From contig OU612066.1 of assembly GCA_914767715.1 (NCBI GenBank), forward strand, positions 16,187,001 to 16,251,000: DNA of 64,000 bases, given 5' to 3'. Positions 1 to 10,180 of the stretch are shown piece after piece. The notes below the pieces were generated by a model that was given only the letters and a program-made list of their open reading frames with translations, was not told the DNA's origin and made no database searches. A program made the translations under genes and the position numbers. Positions within the stretch are counted from its first letter, which is position 1. Each line of letters begins with the position of its first letter. Source of the stretch: Membranipora membranacea (Eukaryota; Bryozoa; Gymnolaemata; Cheilostomatida; Membraniporidae).

Positions 1-3000
1 CTCTTTGTATCCACCTGCCACATCTACCTGGTAAAATATAAGAAATCGATAATTAGGTGAGGGGAGATCTGAGGGAGGCGGACTTCGTCAACCAGCAATC
101 TGTGGGAGCAAAAATAGGTGAGGGGAGGGGTCTGAGAGAGCCTTAGTATGTGAGAAACCAAAACAGGAATCATAGTCTATGAAGCCTGTGAAGATAATCC
201 TGGTCATGTGCAATGATTTATTTTATGTTAAATTATTGGAATTTCAAATACTGTGTGAGCTACAGGTGAAGGTCTCAGTGATATTTTTATCAGGGTATCT
301 TTGGAAATATGAAAAAAGATGATAACTGATCCATATAGATATGCTTCATAGTAGCTAGCTACCTCATGGTAGGTGAAAAGTCTGGTATCTATTCTAGCTA
401 CTTGTCTGCTGAGTTTATCAAGCAGGCTCCCGATCTCATCATCCAGAAAACTCGTCACCTCTATTCTGGATTGCTTTCTGAGTTCCATCAGTTTCTCCTC
501 TAACTCGGCATATTTCTGCATCAGTTCAGAAACCTTAAGTAAAATACCACAGATACACACCATAAAAACACGTAGTGATAGATGGTACTGGAAATCTACC
601 CACATCCATAATCATTATAACGGTTGCTTCTTTGAGAAAAACTAGCGTTAGGATGAAAATATAGAACCACTGATACACATTCATGGATTAGGGGATCATA
701 TTTAACCCTGTACAAGCATATGGCAATCTATGTATTGATTGGTCAAAAAGTTCAGTAATGATACATCTGACCCCTTGCAAACATTTGTCAAGTAGCTTGC
801 CTGAGTTTTTAAAGGTCGTTACTTGGTCAGTCTATGCATAAAGTTATAGCTGACAGAAACTTATCTTGATCCAATTACTGACACAAAGCTATGTCCTGAT
901 GTTTCTTCTCCACAAATAGCCAAATTGTGTATTTCACCACTAATCCATGAATTCATATCAATGTATGGAACTATCAATAATTTAGCAGACTGTATGAAAT
1001 GCTAAGAATTGTTCTCCCTTCTTGTCTGGGAAGACAACCCCATATAAACAATCTAACATGCATTCAGAAGAAAATAACTGCCAAAGCTTAATTTGCAAAC
1101 AGCATGTAGCAAACTACTCTTCCCATCTGACAAGCGACCCTTATCTGCTACTTCACACAGATACACACCTGTTTATCTCTGGCCTCATGTAGTTTCTCTA
1201 TCATCTGTTGAGTCTCTGTATCCCAGTCTGATATGACAGCTGTCAGCTGTTTAGACATTCCTAACAGGTGCTCCTCTTTATCATAGATCCATACTTTCTT
1301 CTCATTAACCATATCTGTCAGTTTCTCCACCATATTAGATACCGATGTCAGATTGTGGATGTTACCTGCGATGATGTCATTGTATGTGTAGATTGATGTA
1401 AATTATACTGAGAGAAAAGCTTGACAAGGCGCAGATTTTGTTTATCATCAATTTCCCATTAAAGCAATACAGTATATGGTCAATTTCACAGTGCAGAACA
1501 AACCTGTGCTACTTCACAGTTAATATGCTTGAGATACTCTAGCCTAGGTGCTCTAACTTGGCCCAGGTTGCTAGAGGTGGCATTTTTAATGAAGTATATA
1601 TTCTCAAACACTAGACCAGCTGGCATGTACACATAAAGTATAGGAGGTTTGATTTATGTGTTGGGTGAAAGGTAATGTAACTACTTGCCGTCAGAACAAG
1701 GGTTCAACTGGTCGACACAATCCTCACAGAATACTTCAAGACATTTCATACAGGCCATTCTATAGATTTTCTTAGGATGTTTCTCACAGTATCTTGTTTC
1801 CATCTTTCTGTAATCTCTCTTATACTCATCCATTCTGATACGCATGTGGTCATCCAGAGCATCGTTGTGACTCTACAACAGGGAAAACCATCATTGAACT
1901 AATTGGCTATTTCTGCCTGCAAGATAACATTGTGACATAGTCGATCTCTGCAGCACCTCAATGTTGGCGCTGCTTTACATCAAGAAAGACAACTCCAAGA
2001 CTCCAAGGTTATGAGATAGCAAAGCAAAATAATTCCATTATATTGTTTTTTTCCAATTTAGGTACTCATTTCATGTGAATTAATTCAGGCCCTCCGCTGC
2101 AGACTAACTTATGCTGGCTACTAGATCTTCCGTGTATTTGGCGTATGATGTGTCTTATAGGAGACATTCACAGTGCATGAAAAGTATTGCAGCCTCAGAA
2201 TACCACGTATAGTAGTACATTGTGAATGTATCAGGTCTGAAGAGTAACCAAAATATTATAAACAAGTCTTGTGGAAAGTGGAATAGACCAGCAGTGGTAT
2301 TTCACATACTCTAATCAGTTTTGGTTTGATTATGGTGAGCGTTATTTGTTATATCAGCTACTTCACACCTGAAAAATACAGTGAATCGAACAAACTAACC
2401 TTTTCATGAGGGGTACAGAATTTTTTTGAACAAATGACACAGTAAATTTGAGCCAGTCTTCTCCTATCCTCTTTTCTCATACAAACATCACAGCAGAGAA
2501 ACTTGTCTAGTGGCGCACCTGCTGATGGGATGTCATCTATACATTCATCAAACACAGTTCTAAAACAATGAACATTAACATTATCACCTTAGCAAACACA
2601 ACTGTTTATAGTCATTGGTATAAGTTGACATTTCATGGTATTTTATAGGAGTGCCAAAAAAACCACCGATCTACCCTTGCCCTGCCTGTGACAACCCCTA
2701 CCACCTGTGAGTTGTATCATCTACGAGGCAGGTACTTTCAAAGTCAAGGCAGGTGCTTTCTTGACACCTCTTTTAGGGCAACAAGCAGTATACCAGTTGA
2801 AGTCATAGATTAGAAATTTGTTAGTTTTAATTCATGTGGTTGTATCAGACACTAGGTATTAGTTGCTGATGGTGATTCAACTTCTGCCCCAGTTGCTCCA
2901 TGTAATGAGCACACTTTGAGCACCTATAACACCAAGAGATTGGCGTCTGCAGAGAAATATGAACTCAAGTCACATTCAACGCCTGGGACAATTGTACGCT

Positions 3001-3281
3001 GGGTGCCGCAAATAATTGAAACAGCAACTACCCACGTCGATACACTTCAGTCACAAACATGGCTTATGGGCAAAAATACAATAATCATGAATAATATAGT
3101 AGTAAATAACAAATTACCTGCATAGCGGACATTTTACAATCTCGGTCACTTCAGAGTCTTTGGCCAGACATGTGACGCAGTAGATGTGGTTAGGATTACA
3201 TGGTAGTCGCTTCAGTGCTTCATTTTCGAAGCATAATCCACATTCCAAAAAGGTTTCTTCCTTTGAGTCTGTTGCTGCCAT
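1..3281 (-). CDS. TRIM-A: RING/B-box/coiled-coil protein, N-terminal half (gene runs off left edge)
   Basis: Exons read on the minus strand are 3118-3281, 2400-2559, 1689-1872, 1169-1365, 363-533 and 1-27 (partial). All phases join without a stop, giving about 301 residues. Start ATG at 3281 opens a RING finger (C14, C17, C28, H32, C35, C38, C51, C54). Exon 2 gives a first B-box (Cys near 78, 81, 95, 98, 103) and exon 3 a second (CEKH, CMKC, CEDC). Exons 4-5 are charged and helical, as in a TRIM coiled coil. RING-bearing TRIM proteins are ubiquitin ligases; the C-terminal recognition domain should lie left of base 1, by analogy with TRIM-B. Exon 3 ends with a GC rather than GT donor (G|GCAAGT), where TRIM-B and TRIM-C have GT. 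Exons 3-5 differ from the other copies far more than exons 1-2 do. Family assignment is firm; the substrate is unknown. Confidence 0.88.
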
Positions 3282-4008
3282 TATTCACAGAGCTAAAAAA
3301 CAAGTGGTACACTTGTGATCGATATTCTAAACAATGTATGCAAGGGCTTTCTTTGATGTTAGTAAGTAAAGCCTTACGCGGTAGTCTTATAGTAAGTCTT
3401 ACCAATAGTTTAACTCCTTGGTCTTACGTCCAACCTGGAAATAAAATGGAAACAAGTAAAACTTTGGCCTTTAATTGTAATTACGGCATAAGCATGCTTC
3501 TGAGCGAGAAATAAAATGAAATGTATTATCTGGCCACTATAGTATATAGGGTCTTTTGATGCAAAAATGCAGCAACGGGCAATATTTACATATACTGTTA
3601 CTAGTACACTTGCTCTGTGTGCTTTAGTAGTTTCCTTTTTAGTCTGAGCCCTGTCTGTTATTTATCAGCTGGATGATGATGAAAGCTTGTCAAGACAGGC
3701 TATTTTCAAGCAAAAGTTACCAAAAGATGAATTTTGTCCTACCTTAGCCCAGGCTAGTCCTACCTACTGTAGTGCCTAGTATCAGTCTAGATAAAATAAT
3801 ATATATAGTAAGTATTAGTAATAGTATTGGGCTCAATTATGCATCATGATCATTCATGTTACTCCCAGTGTCAAATGTGACTCACTTTGCCTTGATATTA
3901 ACACTCTCACAGATGAATTGACTTCTTTCACTTCACCAATAGCTCAATGAACTGAAGAGATAGTACATTGAAAAGATAGAGTCTACAGCATAGAAATAGA
4001 GTCTATAC
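3282..4008. other. TRIM-A upstream region, no gene seen
   Basis: This is sequence upstream of the TRIM start codon, conserved in units 2 (25,330-26,050) and 3 (48,224-48,940). An open frame on the plus strand across the RING exon and into this region is the shadow of the TRIM exon plus chance. It probably contains the TRIM promoter, but I see no element I can name. Confidence 0.5.
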
Positions 4009-4136
4009 TTACTTGCTACTTGTAGTGTAATCTCCAACTTCTTCTGAAGGTCCTAGAGATATGGCATAATCGTCTACTCCATATTTCGTTCCGCGTCGGT
4101 ATCATGGGATCATCGGGTATTCTCTGTCATGCCAGT

Positions 4137-7100
4137 CTAGCCTGCCACAGGTGGTGCCACGAGGAGAGTACTGCTCACAGGTAGCTGGTTCCAGGCCTTC
4201 GCTGTTTTGATGAAGAAGTTGTTCTGGTGGTGTAATGAGTTACAGTGAGGGATGTGATATTGCATTTCATGCCTCCTGCTAAAACCAGATGTAGCTGAGA
4301 GAGGGGAGATGTAATCAGTGATAGTGGTGGCAATCTCATTAAAGTGCATTGCTCTGAATAGACCAAGACTTCTTGACTCCCTCCTGGATGATAGCTTCTC
4401 CCAGTTCATCTTGCATAGTAGCTCCGTTGTGCTTGTGGTCCTGTCAGTCCTACTGATGTTGTTTACTAACCTAGCTGCCTTTCTCTGGATAGCCTCTAGC
4501 GCGTTGCTCTGGGTGGTGGTCAAGGTCGGATCCCACACAGTGCTGGCATATTCAAGTACAGGACGGACCAGCTGTTTATAGGCTTTTTCTCGTAGATGAG
4601 GAAGAGTGAATGGGATAGTCCTCGAGACGAATCCTAGTCTGCTGGCTGCCTTTGCTGATATGAAGTTGGTGTTTGTGTTCCACCGTAGATCCTTTTCCAG
4701 TTTTACTCCAAGGTACTTGGTGGAATTTACCTGGGGGATAATTATGCCGTGGAGAACATAGGTGTTGTCGATGGTCTTCTTTCGTTTGCGGCTGAACTTT
4801 ATGTGCTCGCACTTGGTGGGATTGAACTTCATATCCCATTCTTTCTCCCATTTCTCAAGCGCAGCGAGGTCTTTCTGAAGTTCGTCTGCCTTGTCGGTTG
4901 TAGAGTATATGACAGTGTCGTCAGCGAAGAGTCTAACCTTGCTTCTGATGCTGTCAGGGAGGTCGTTTATGTAAACTAGGAAGAGAGCAGGACCGATGAC
5001 TGATCCTTGAGGCACTCCAGAGGTAACACCGCATGGAGAGGAGTGGGAGCCATCCACTACTACAACTTGGGTTCTATTCCTCAGGAAGTCCTCTATCCAG
5101 TTTGTTACCTGCCTGTTTACTCCGATGTCGGCTAGTTTAGTTATCAGTTTGCTGTGTGTCACCTTGTCAAATGCTTTACTGAAGTCGAGTATCAGAGCAT
5201 CTACTTCCTCTCGTTGGTCCAGGTGGCGTGATACTTCTGTGGTCAGCTCTAGCAGTTGAGTTTCACAGCTTCTTTTACTACGAAATCCATGTTGTTTGGA
5301 GTCGAGTTTGTTATTTCTTTCGAGGTATCCCATCATCTGACTCGTTACAATGTGCTCCAGTATTTTGCTGGTGATACACGTTAAGCTGATAGGTCGATAG
5401 TTAGATGGGTCGTATTTATCTCCTTTCTTGTACACAGGAGTTACATTCGCCTTCCTCCAGTCATCGGGGATGATAGCAAGGTCGAGTGACTTCTGGAATA
5501 GTTGTGTTAATATGCCGGCGATGGTGTTGGCAGTTTCTTTTAATAAGCGTGGGCTCAAGTCGTCTGGTCCGCTGGCTTTGTTGATCTTCAGTTTGGTAAG
5601 CTGTGCCAGTACGCCGTTGGTATTGACTTTGATACTTGACATCGACTTGCTGTATTCACGTGGTTTGTTGCTGGTGTCTGGGTCTATGGGGCTGAATACT
5701 GATTTGAATTGGCGGTTTAGAGCTTCTGCTTTCTCGGTAGGTTGGGTAAGCAGTCTTGAGCCGCTTCGCAGGGTGTTTATTCCTACAGTGTCAGCCCTCT
5801 GGTGTTTGATATAGCCCCAGAAACGTTTGCTGGCAGTTGTGTTGTCGTCGCATTCATTTTCAAGCAGGTTTTCAACAAAGCTTCTATGTTCTTGTCGGAG
5901 AAGTCCCTGGCACTCACTCTTCAGCTGTAGGTATCGTTGTTCCACTTTGAGGTGACCATACTTCTTACTAACTTTGTACAGTCTGTCACGGAGGTCAAGC
6001 TTTTTTTTTAGAGAAGTTGAGACCCATGGTCTGGATTGTCTCTTCTTTGTCGTCTTTTTAGGGATAAACTTATTAGCTGCACTGAGCAGGGCTGCTTTGA
6101 TCTCTTCCCATAGCTGGTTTACAGGGAGTTCCCTCTCTTTTATGTCTTCTACAATTGGTTCGAGATGTGCGTTCAGGCCCTTCCAGTCTGCACGCTTGTA
6201 GAGCCATAGTGTTCTTGGTGCCTGTGGTTTCCGGTTAAGTTTGAGTGATAGTTCTGTGAAGACGGCATCATGATCACTAATGCCTGGCATTACTATTGTT
6301 TTGAGAATGCGTTCAGGTATGTTAGTGGCGATAAGGTCGAGTATGTTGCTTTCCCTTGTTGGTTCTTTCACTACCTGGGTTAGGCTGAAAGTGTTGAGTA
6401 GTGCCAAGAAGTCTTCATGCAGCCCTACATAGGGAGAGTTTGATTTTATTTCTTCATCCTTCCAGTTAAAACCAGGGAAGTTGAAGTCTCCACCGAGTAT
6501 GATAGATTTGTCACGGTTCAGTAATAATTGCTCGATGCAGTGTTGGAGAGCAGGTATTGTTGTTCTGTCAGATACATTGGGACGGTAGCAGGCACCAATG
6601 AGTAGGTCCTTCTGACCAGGGAGCCTTGCTTTTGCCCAGAGTATCTCGGCATTCGTGTTGTTAGGGGGCGGGGGTGTGGTCATCACAGTGGAACTGATGA
6701 TATTTGTGATGGCAATAAGGACACCACCCCCTACTTTAGTTTGTCTATCACGCCTGTATACTGAGTAGTTGTTGAGCGAGAGCTCAGCGTCACTGACTTG
6801 GTCATGGAGCCAGGTCTCGGTTGCGATAATAATATCTGGTTCTGTACGGTCAAGTAGGTTTCGCCAGGCACCTGCCTTGTTTGATGATAGTGACTGGCAG
6901 TTTACATTAATGATTCTTAGTGGCTGACCTTTTTGTCGTTGTCTTGACTTTTGTTTTGGTGATGATATGTGTTTTGGTCTCACATCTTCGTCTAGTGACT
7001 GGATGCTGTCGCCAGTTGTTTCTAGCAGGTTTGATGTTGTCTTGTTGTAGGTATGTATAAGTGCTGTATTTGGTTGCATTATACGACTGTAGTTTTGAGA

Positions 7101-7373
7101 ATTGCAGTTTGCACATGCCCAGGCAACACTGCTGTGGTTTAATTTGCTGTAATCTTTTGAGTGTATGTTCTCACAGCATATGTGGTACCAAGTCTGACAT
7201 TCATCACAAAACACACCTTTGTCATCCCAGCTGACTGGTGTGTGGCAGGCTCCACAGAGGTATGTGCTGCTGATGTTTTCTGGTAGAGAGTACACTGTTG
7301 ATGTGGTTGTGTCATCTCCTGTGATATTGTTGTCAGCCGGTCTCTTTACAGTAGATGAGGGCATCATCTTCAT
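4137..7373 (-). CDS. PHD finger-endonuclease-reverse transcriptase polyprotein of CR1/Jockey-like LINE
   Basis: A single uninterrupted 1,078-codon frame. Residues about 40-90 form a PHD finger (CGAC, CDEC, WYH, ICC, WACANC). Residues about 152-378 form an apurinic/apyrimidinic-type endonuclease with the expected INVNCQS, ATETW, GGDFNFPG and GISDHDAV motifs. Residues about 590-840 form the reverse transcriptase (NYRPISLT, ILDFSKAFDKV, SGVPQGSVIGPALF, LFADDT). The C-terminal thumb-like region reaches residue 1,078. The protein would nick target DNA and copy its own RNA onto it. No RNase H is seen. No separate ORF1 is present; the PHD finger sits at the N-terminus of the same ORF. All catalytic motifs are intact, so the copy could still be active, although activity cannot be read from sequence. 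Confidence 0.92.
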   Translation of the reverse strand: MKMMPSSTVKRPADNNITGDDTTTSTVYSLPENISSTYLCGACHTPVSWDDKGVFCDECQTWYHICCENIHSKDYSKLNHSSVAWACANCNSQNYSRIMQPNTALIHTYNKTTSNLLETTGDSIQSLDEDVRPKHISSPKQKSRQRQKGQPLRIINVNCQSLSSNKAGAWRNLLDRTEPDIIIATETWLHDQVSDAELSLNNYSVYRRDRQTKVGGGVLIAITNIISSTVMTTPPPPNNTNAEILWAKARLPGQKDLLIGACYRPNVSDRTTIPALQHCIEQLLLNRDKSIILGGDFNFPGFNWKDEEIKSNSPYVGLHEDFLALLNTFSLTQVVKEPTRESNILDLIATNIPERILKTIVMPGISDHDAVFTELSLKLNRKPQAPRTLWLYKRADWKGLNAHLEPIVEDIKERELPVNQLWEEIKAALLSAANKFIPKKTTKKRQSRPWVSTSLKKKLDLRDRLYKVSKKYGHLKVEQRYLQLKSECQGLLRQEHRSFVENLLENECDDNTTASKRFWGYIKHQRADTVGINTLRSGSRLLTQPTEKAEALNRQFKSVFSPIDPDTSNKPREYSKSMSSIKVNTNGVLAQLTKLKINKASGPDDLSPRLLKETANTIAGILTQLFQKSLDLAIIPDDWRKANVTPVYKKGDKYDPSNYRPISLTCITSKILEHIVTSQMMGYLERNNKLDSKQHGFRSKRSCETQLLELTTEVSRHLDQREEVDALILDFSKAFDKVTHSKLITKLADIGVNRQVTNWIEDFLRNRTQVVVVDGSHSSPCGVTSGVPQGSVIGPALFLVYINDLPDSIRSKVRLFADDTVIYSTTDKADELQKDLAALEKWEKEWDMKFNPTKCEHIKFSRKRKKTIDNTYVLHGIIIPQVNSTKYLGVKLEKDLRWNTNTNFISAKAASRLGFVSRTIPFTLPHLREKAYKQLVRPVLEYASTVWDPTLTTTQSNALEAIQRKAARLVNNISRTDRTTSTTELLCKMNWEKLSSRRESRSLGLFRAMHFNEIATTITDYISPLSATSGFSRRHEMQYHIPHCNSLHHQNNFFIKTAKAWNQLPVSSTLLVAPPVAG

Positions 7374-7410
7374 TTTGTGATCAGTCCAATGTTGTTAAGG
7401 GTGATCCAGT

Positions 7411-7545
7411 TCCAGTCCAGTGTTGTATCCAGTCCAGTATTGTATCCAGTCCAGTGTTGTATCCAGTCCAGTGTTGTATCCAGTCCAATGTTGTTTCCAA
7501 TCCAGTTCGTTTCCAGTCCAATTTGTTTCCAATCCAGTCCAGGTC
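7411..7545 (-). repeat. 17-bp tandem array in LINE 5' UTR
   Basis: About eight units of a 17-bp motif, on the plus strand tccagtccagtgttgta. The first five are nearly perfect and the rest diverged or shortened. It lies 38 bp upstream of the LINE start codon. It explains the repetitive tryptophan/aspartate-rich open frames that appear here in several frames, which are not genes. Repeated 5' monomers act as promoters in some LINEs; that role here is inference. Confidence 0.85.
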
Positions 7546-7579
7546 CCAAGCTACTCCAAGCAAGGAGTTGCTCCAAGTC

Positions 7580-7690
7580 AAGAGTGAACAATATCTCTTT
7601 GTTATGAACAAGTACTCTTTGTACTGAACAATAATACTCTTTGGTACCGAACAAATACTCTCTGAGACTGAACAAACGCACTTTGTAAAG
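7580..7690 (-). repeat. Second tandem array in LINE 5' UTR (about 24-bp units)
   Basis: Four to five imperfect copies of a motif containing actctttg and gaacaa on the plus strand, spaced about 22-26 bp, further upstream of the 17-bp array. It is probably part of the element's 5' UTR, since it is absent at the empty site in units 2 and 3. Confidence 0.7.
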
Positions 7691-8175
7691 TTTGCAAAGT
7701 TAAAATTTGATTGTGTAAAGGTTAAAATCAATAAATTTGGATAAAACTTTGAATTTTCTAAGAGCACTTAAAATTTGCGTCTTGCCGCCATGAAACCGTA
7801 CTAGTCAAAATAGTCAATATAGTATATGGTCTAAAGAATTACTTCCCATTTGCTCCCAATCTCTAGTCAGTTTCACTTCAACCAAAGCTTATGCATATAT
7901 TAGCTCTGACTTCAACTACCTGCACATGATTTCCTGTGTTCAGTGCGCAGGAGCTCTTATAAGGTTGTAGTTGTGCCCCTCTGTCTAAGGGAAGGACAAC
8001 TCATAGAAAATCTCAACCACATAGATTACAATCTGTGGCGATCTTACTCTTCCCCGGTATACAGTTGTGTCAGGGCAGGAGGGATATACATGTCCTATAT
8101 ACATATACACATATATACACATGACATACATGTTTTATAGAAATGAAAAGCAGAATAGGAAAATGAGCAATCAAC

Positions 8176-10039
8176 TTGGTCATCAGCCAGACGGAGCATT
8201 GCAGATTTAACCTAGTTCGATTCACAGGAGCAGATGATATGTGTGAGGTTTTTAATAAAGCTTTTGAGTCAGAGGTCTTGGCTAAGTCAATGACTGAGGC
8301 TGTCACCATCTTGCGGCATAAAGGCGGCGATCAATCTGATCCCAAAAACAAAATTCCAATATCGCTACTTAATGTTGACTATTAGGTATTAGCAAAAAGT
8401 TGTAAACAAATGGCTGGGTAAACTTTTACCATCCATAATAAGTGAAGTACAGACATGTGGTGTAAGCGGTGGTAATATTGTAGACAATTTGATATGTTTT
8501 AGGGACTCTATTGAGTTTACCCGTAAGTTAGGTAATAACGACACTGTATTTGTATCTCTAGATCAAAGCAAGGCGTTTGATATGGTTGACCATAAAAAAA
8601 GGCTTGGTGTAGAAAATAAGGTATTGTGCCTGGTTAAGACTATGTACCAAACCATTTCCACTAGGGTTCAGGTGAATGGTGTGTTATCGGACCCAGTATC
8701 TATCACAAGAGGGGTTAGACAAGGGTGCCCTTTGTCCACATCCTTGTATGTTATATACATTGAGGCGATATTGAGAGCCATCACACAGTGCAGGGTTCTG
8801 TCTGGCTGCCCTTTGCCTGGCCCTGACATTTGCAAATATTTGGCCTATGCGGATGATCTCTAGGTAGCTTGTCATGCTTCTGAGGCTAAGGACACAGGTA
8901 GTCTACTGAATAGGAGTAAAACAGAAATTCTTGTATCGGTTTCAACTGCTGAAAGATATGTAGAGTCGTTGAGCGAGTACTGGAAAGACCGCACAAGATT
9001 TTTGGGTTTGGACTTTTCAATGGACCAGTTCACAGATATGGCATCATATAACTGGAGCAAGGTATTCGAGAGAGCTAGGGAAAAGATTGAGGGATACAAA
9101 TTGAGGAGACTGACCATTCCCGGGAAGATAGTTCTTCTCAACACGGCTGTTTTCCCAATGTTTTCCTATTTGGCTAGTACATTTCTACCCCCAGGTGTTG
9201 TTTTAGAAAGTTTGTCACGTTTGACCCTTGAGCTCATCTTGTCCCCTGCCAAAAGGAAAATGGTAGACAAAAGCTTTTACTTTTTGCCCAAAGACAAAGG
9301 GGGCAGGGCCCTTGAGTCTGTTTCATATCTGCTGTCTAAGGCACAGTGTGTTTTTTTCTAACGACTTGTTACGCTGTGTTTCAGAGGATTTTGAGCATCG
9401 CTGAAAGTCTTGTTCTAAGTACTTTTTTTCTGTGCGATGAGGGATTTCTTTCCAACACAACACAACATATATTAGGACTAAAGAAGTTGTGCCCATATTA
9501 TGGGTTCATTCAGCTGTATAGAGACATTTCTGATAAATTGGGAGTTATTCTCCCTTTTATACCAAGCCATGTATATCAATGGTTGCTCGAGCTCATAGAC
9601 TTTCCAAGTCAGCTACGAGTCAAGGTCTTGGTGTTGCGGTCTGTTCATTCTGGAACGCTCAGCGCTAGGTATCGAGATTTCATGTGGAGATTCTCATCTT
9701 GTACCTTGAAAACTGGAGAAGTCCTAGCAAGATGGAATATGCCTTGTGTGAACACTGAGTGTGTCTACTGTAAAGGGGGGCTGGAGACAGTCACACACCT
9801 CTTTGTAACTTGTAAAGAACTGCAGCCAGCCCGTGACCTCCTGGTCTGGTATGCACAACGGCTTTTTGATATGGAGATAGATACAGCTATTTGGTGTATG
9901 GTTTTTTTCCCAGCAGCCACTCTTAATGACTGATCCGAAATTTGCGTTCGTTGCCAACTCTTTGGTGAGCCACGGGACAACCTTTTCTGCCGCTAGTGTG
10001 TGTTCAGGCAATCGCTGTCTGCATGAGAATTTGTGGTGA
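8176..10039 (+). pseudogene. L1/Tx1-like LINE remnant, unit 1 copy
   Basis: 5'-truncated reverse-transcriptase region. The finger part ends in PISLLNVDY and is followed by DQSKAFDMVDH, GVRQGCPLSTSLYVIYIE, then AYADDL with a TAG stop directly after it (8861-8863), then thumb-like sequence and a C-terminal Cys/His motif (C, YC, H, C around CVYCKGGL and HLFVTC). Several frameshifts and stops split it. Style and motif order are those of the L1/Tx1 group, unlike the CR1-like element next to it. Compared with units 2 and 3 it lacks an in-frame 30-bp segment near 9,626. It is dead, and predates the segmental duplication because all three copies sit at the same place. Confidence 0.85.
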
Positions 10040-10137
10040 GTCGGTCACAGCACTCCTAGCAAACTCTAATACCATAGCCAACCCTTAAACAAATCTCATC
10101 TCACTAATTTTCCTGCCCTTCACAAACATTATTTCCG

Positions 10138-10180
10138 TGGCTCAGTAGACAGTTGAAGAGGGCGATATGGGTTCAATCCC
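10138..10180 (+). repeat. tRNA-like A/B-box fragment, unit 1
   Basis: TGGCTCAGTAGACAG resembles a tRNA D-arm/A-box, and GGTTCAATCCC matches a T-loop/B-box. The spacing is that of a tRNA, but no pairing acceptor stem is visible. It is most likely a tRNA pseudogene or the head of an old SINE. The same fragment lies at 28,373 and 51,264. Confidence 0.5.

Larger units (their letters stand above)
4009..7817 (-). mobile_element. CR1/Jockey-group non-LTR retrotransposon, full-length-looking, unit 1 only
   Basis: In unit 2 the host sequence reads straight through (near 26,055-26,062, gagtctata then gtatatgg), whereas unit 1 is interrupted between 4,008 and about 7,818. The element lies on the minus strand: 5' UTR at 7,374-7,817 with two tandem arrays, one long ORF (4,137-7,373), and a 3' UTR of about 128 bp ending in a short repeat tail (CAAGTAG, CAAGTAAG). 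A TATA tetranucleotide occurs at both edges and may be a short target duplication. There is no poly-A tail, which fits CR1-like elements with short repeat tails. The intact ORF and absence from units 2-3 argue for insertion after the duplication. Confidence 0.88.

Noticed and set aside
3200-3514. 104-codon plus-strand frame, recurring in the other units
   Set aside because: Overlaps the RING exon in antisense and has no homology; shadow of TRIM exon 1.
4175-6201. Several 60-130 codon frames inside the CR1-like LINE
   Set aside because: Shadows of the 1,078-codon frame in other frames or on the opposite strand.
7370-7767. Several overlapping Trp/Asp/Thr-repeat open frames on both strands
   Set aside because: They are translations of the 17-bp tandem array in the LINE 5' UTR, open because 17-bp units cycle through all frames.
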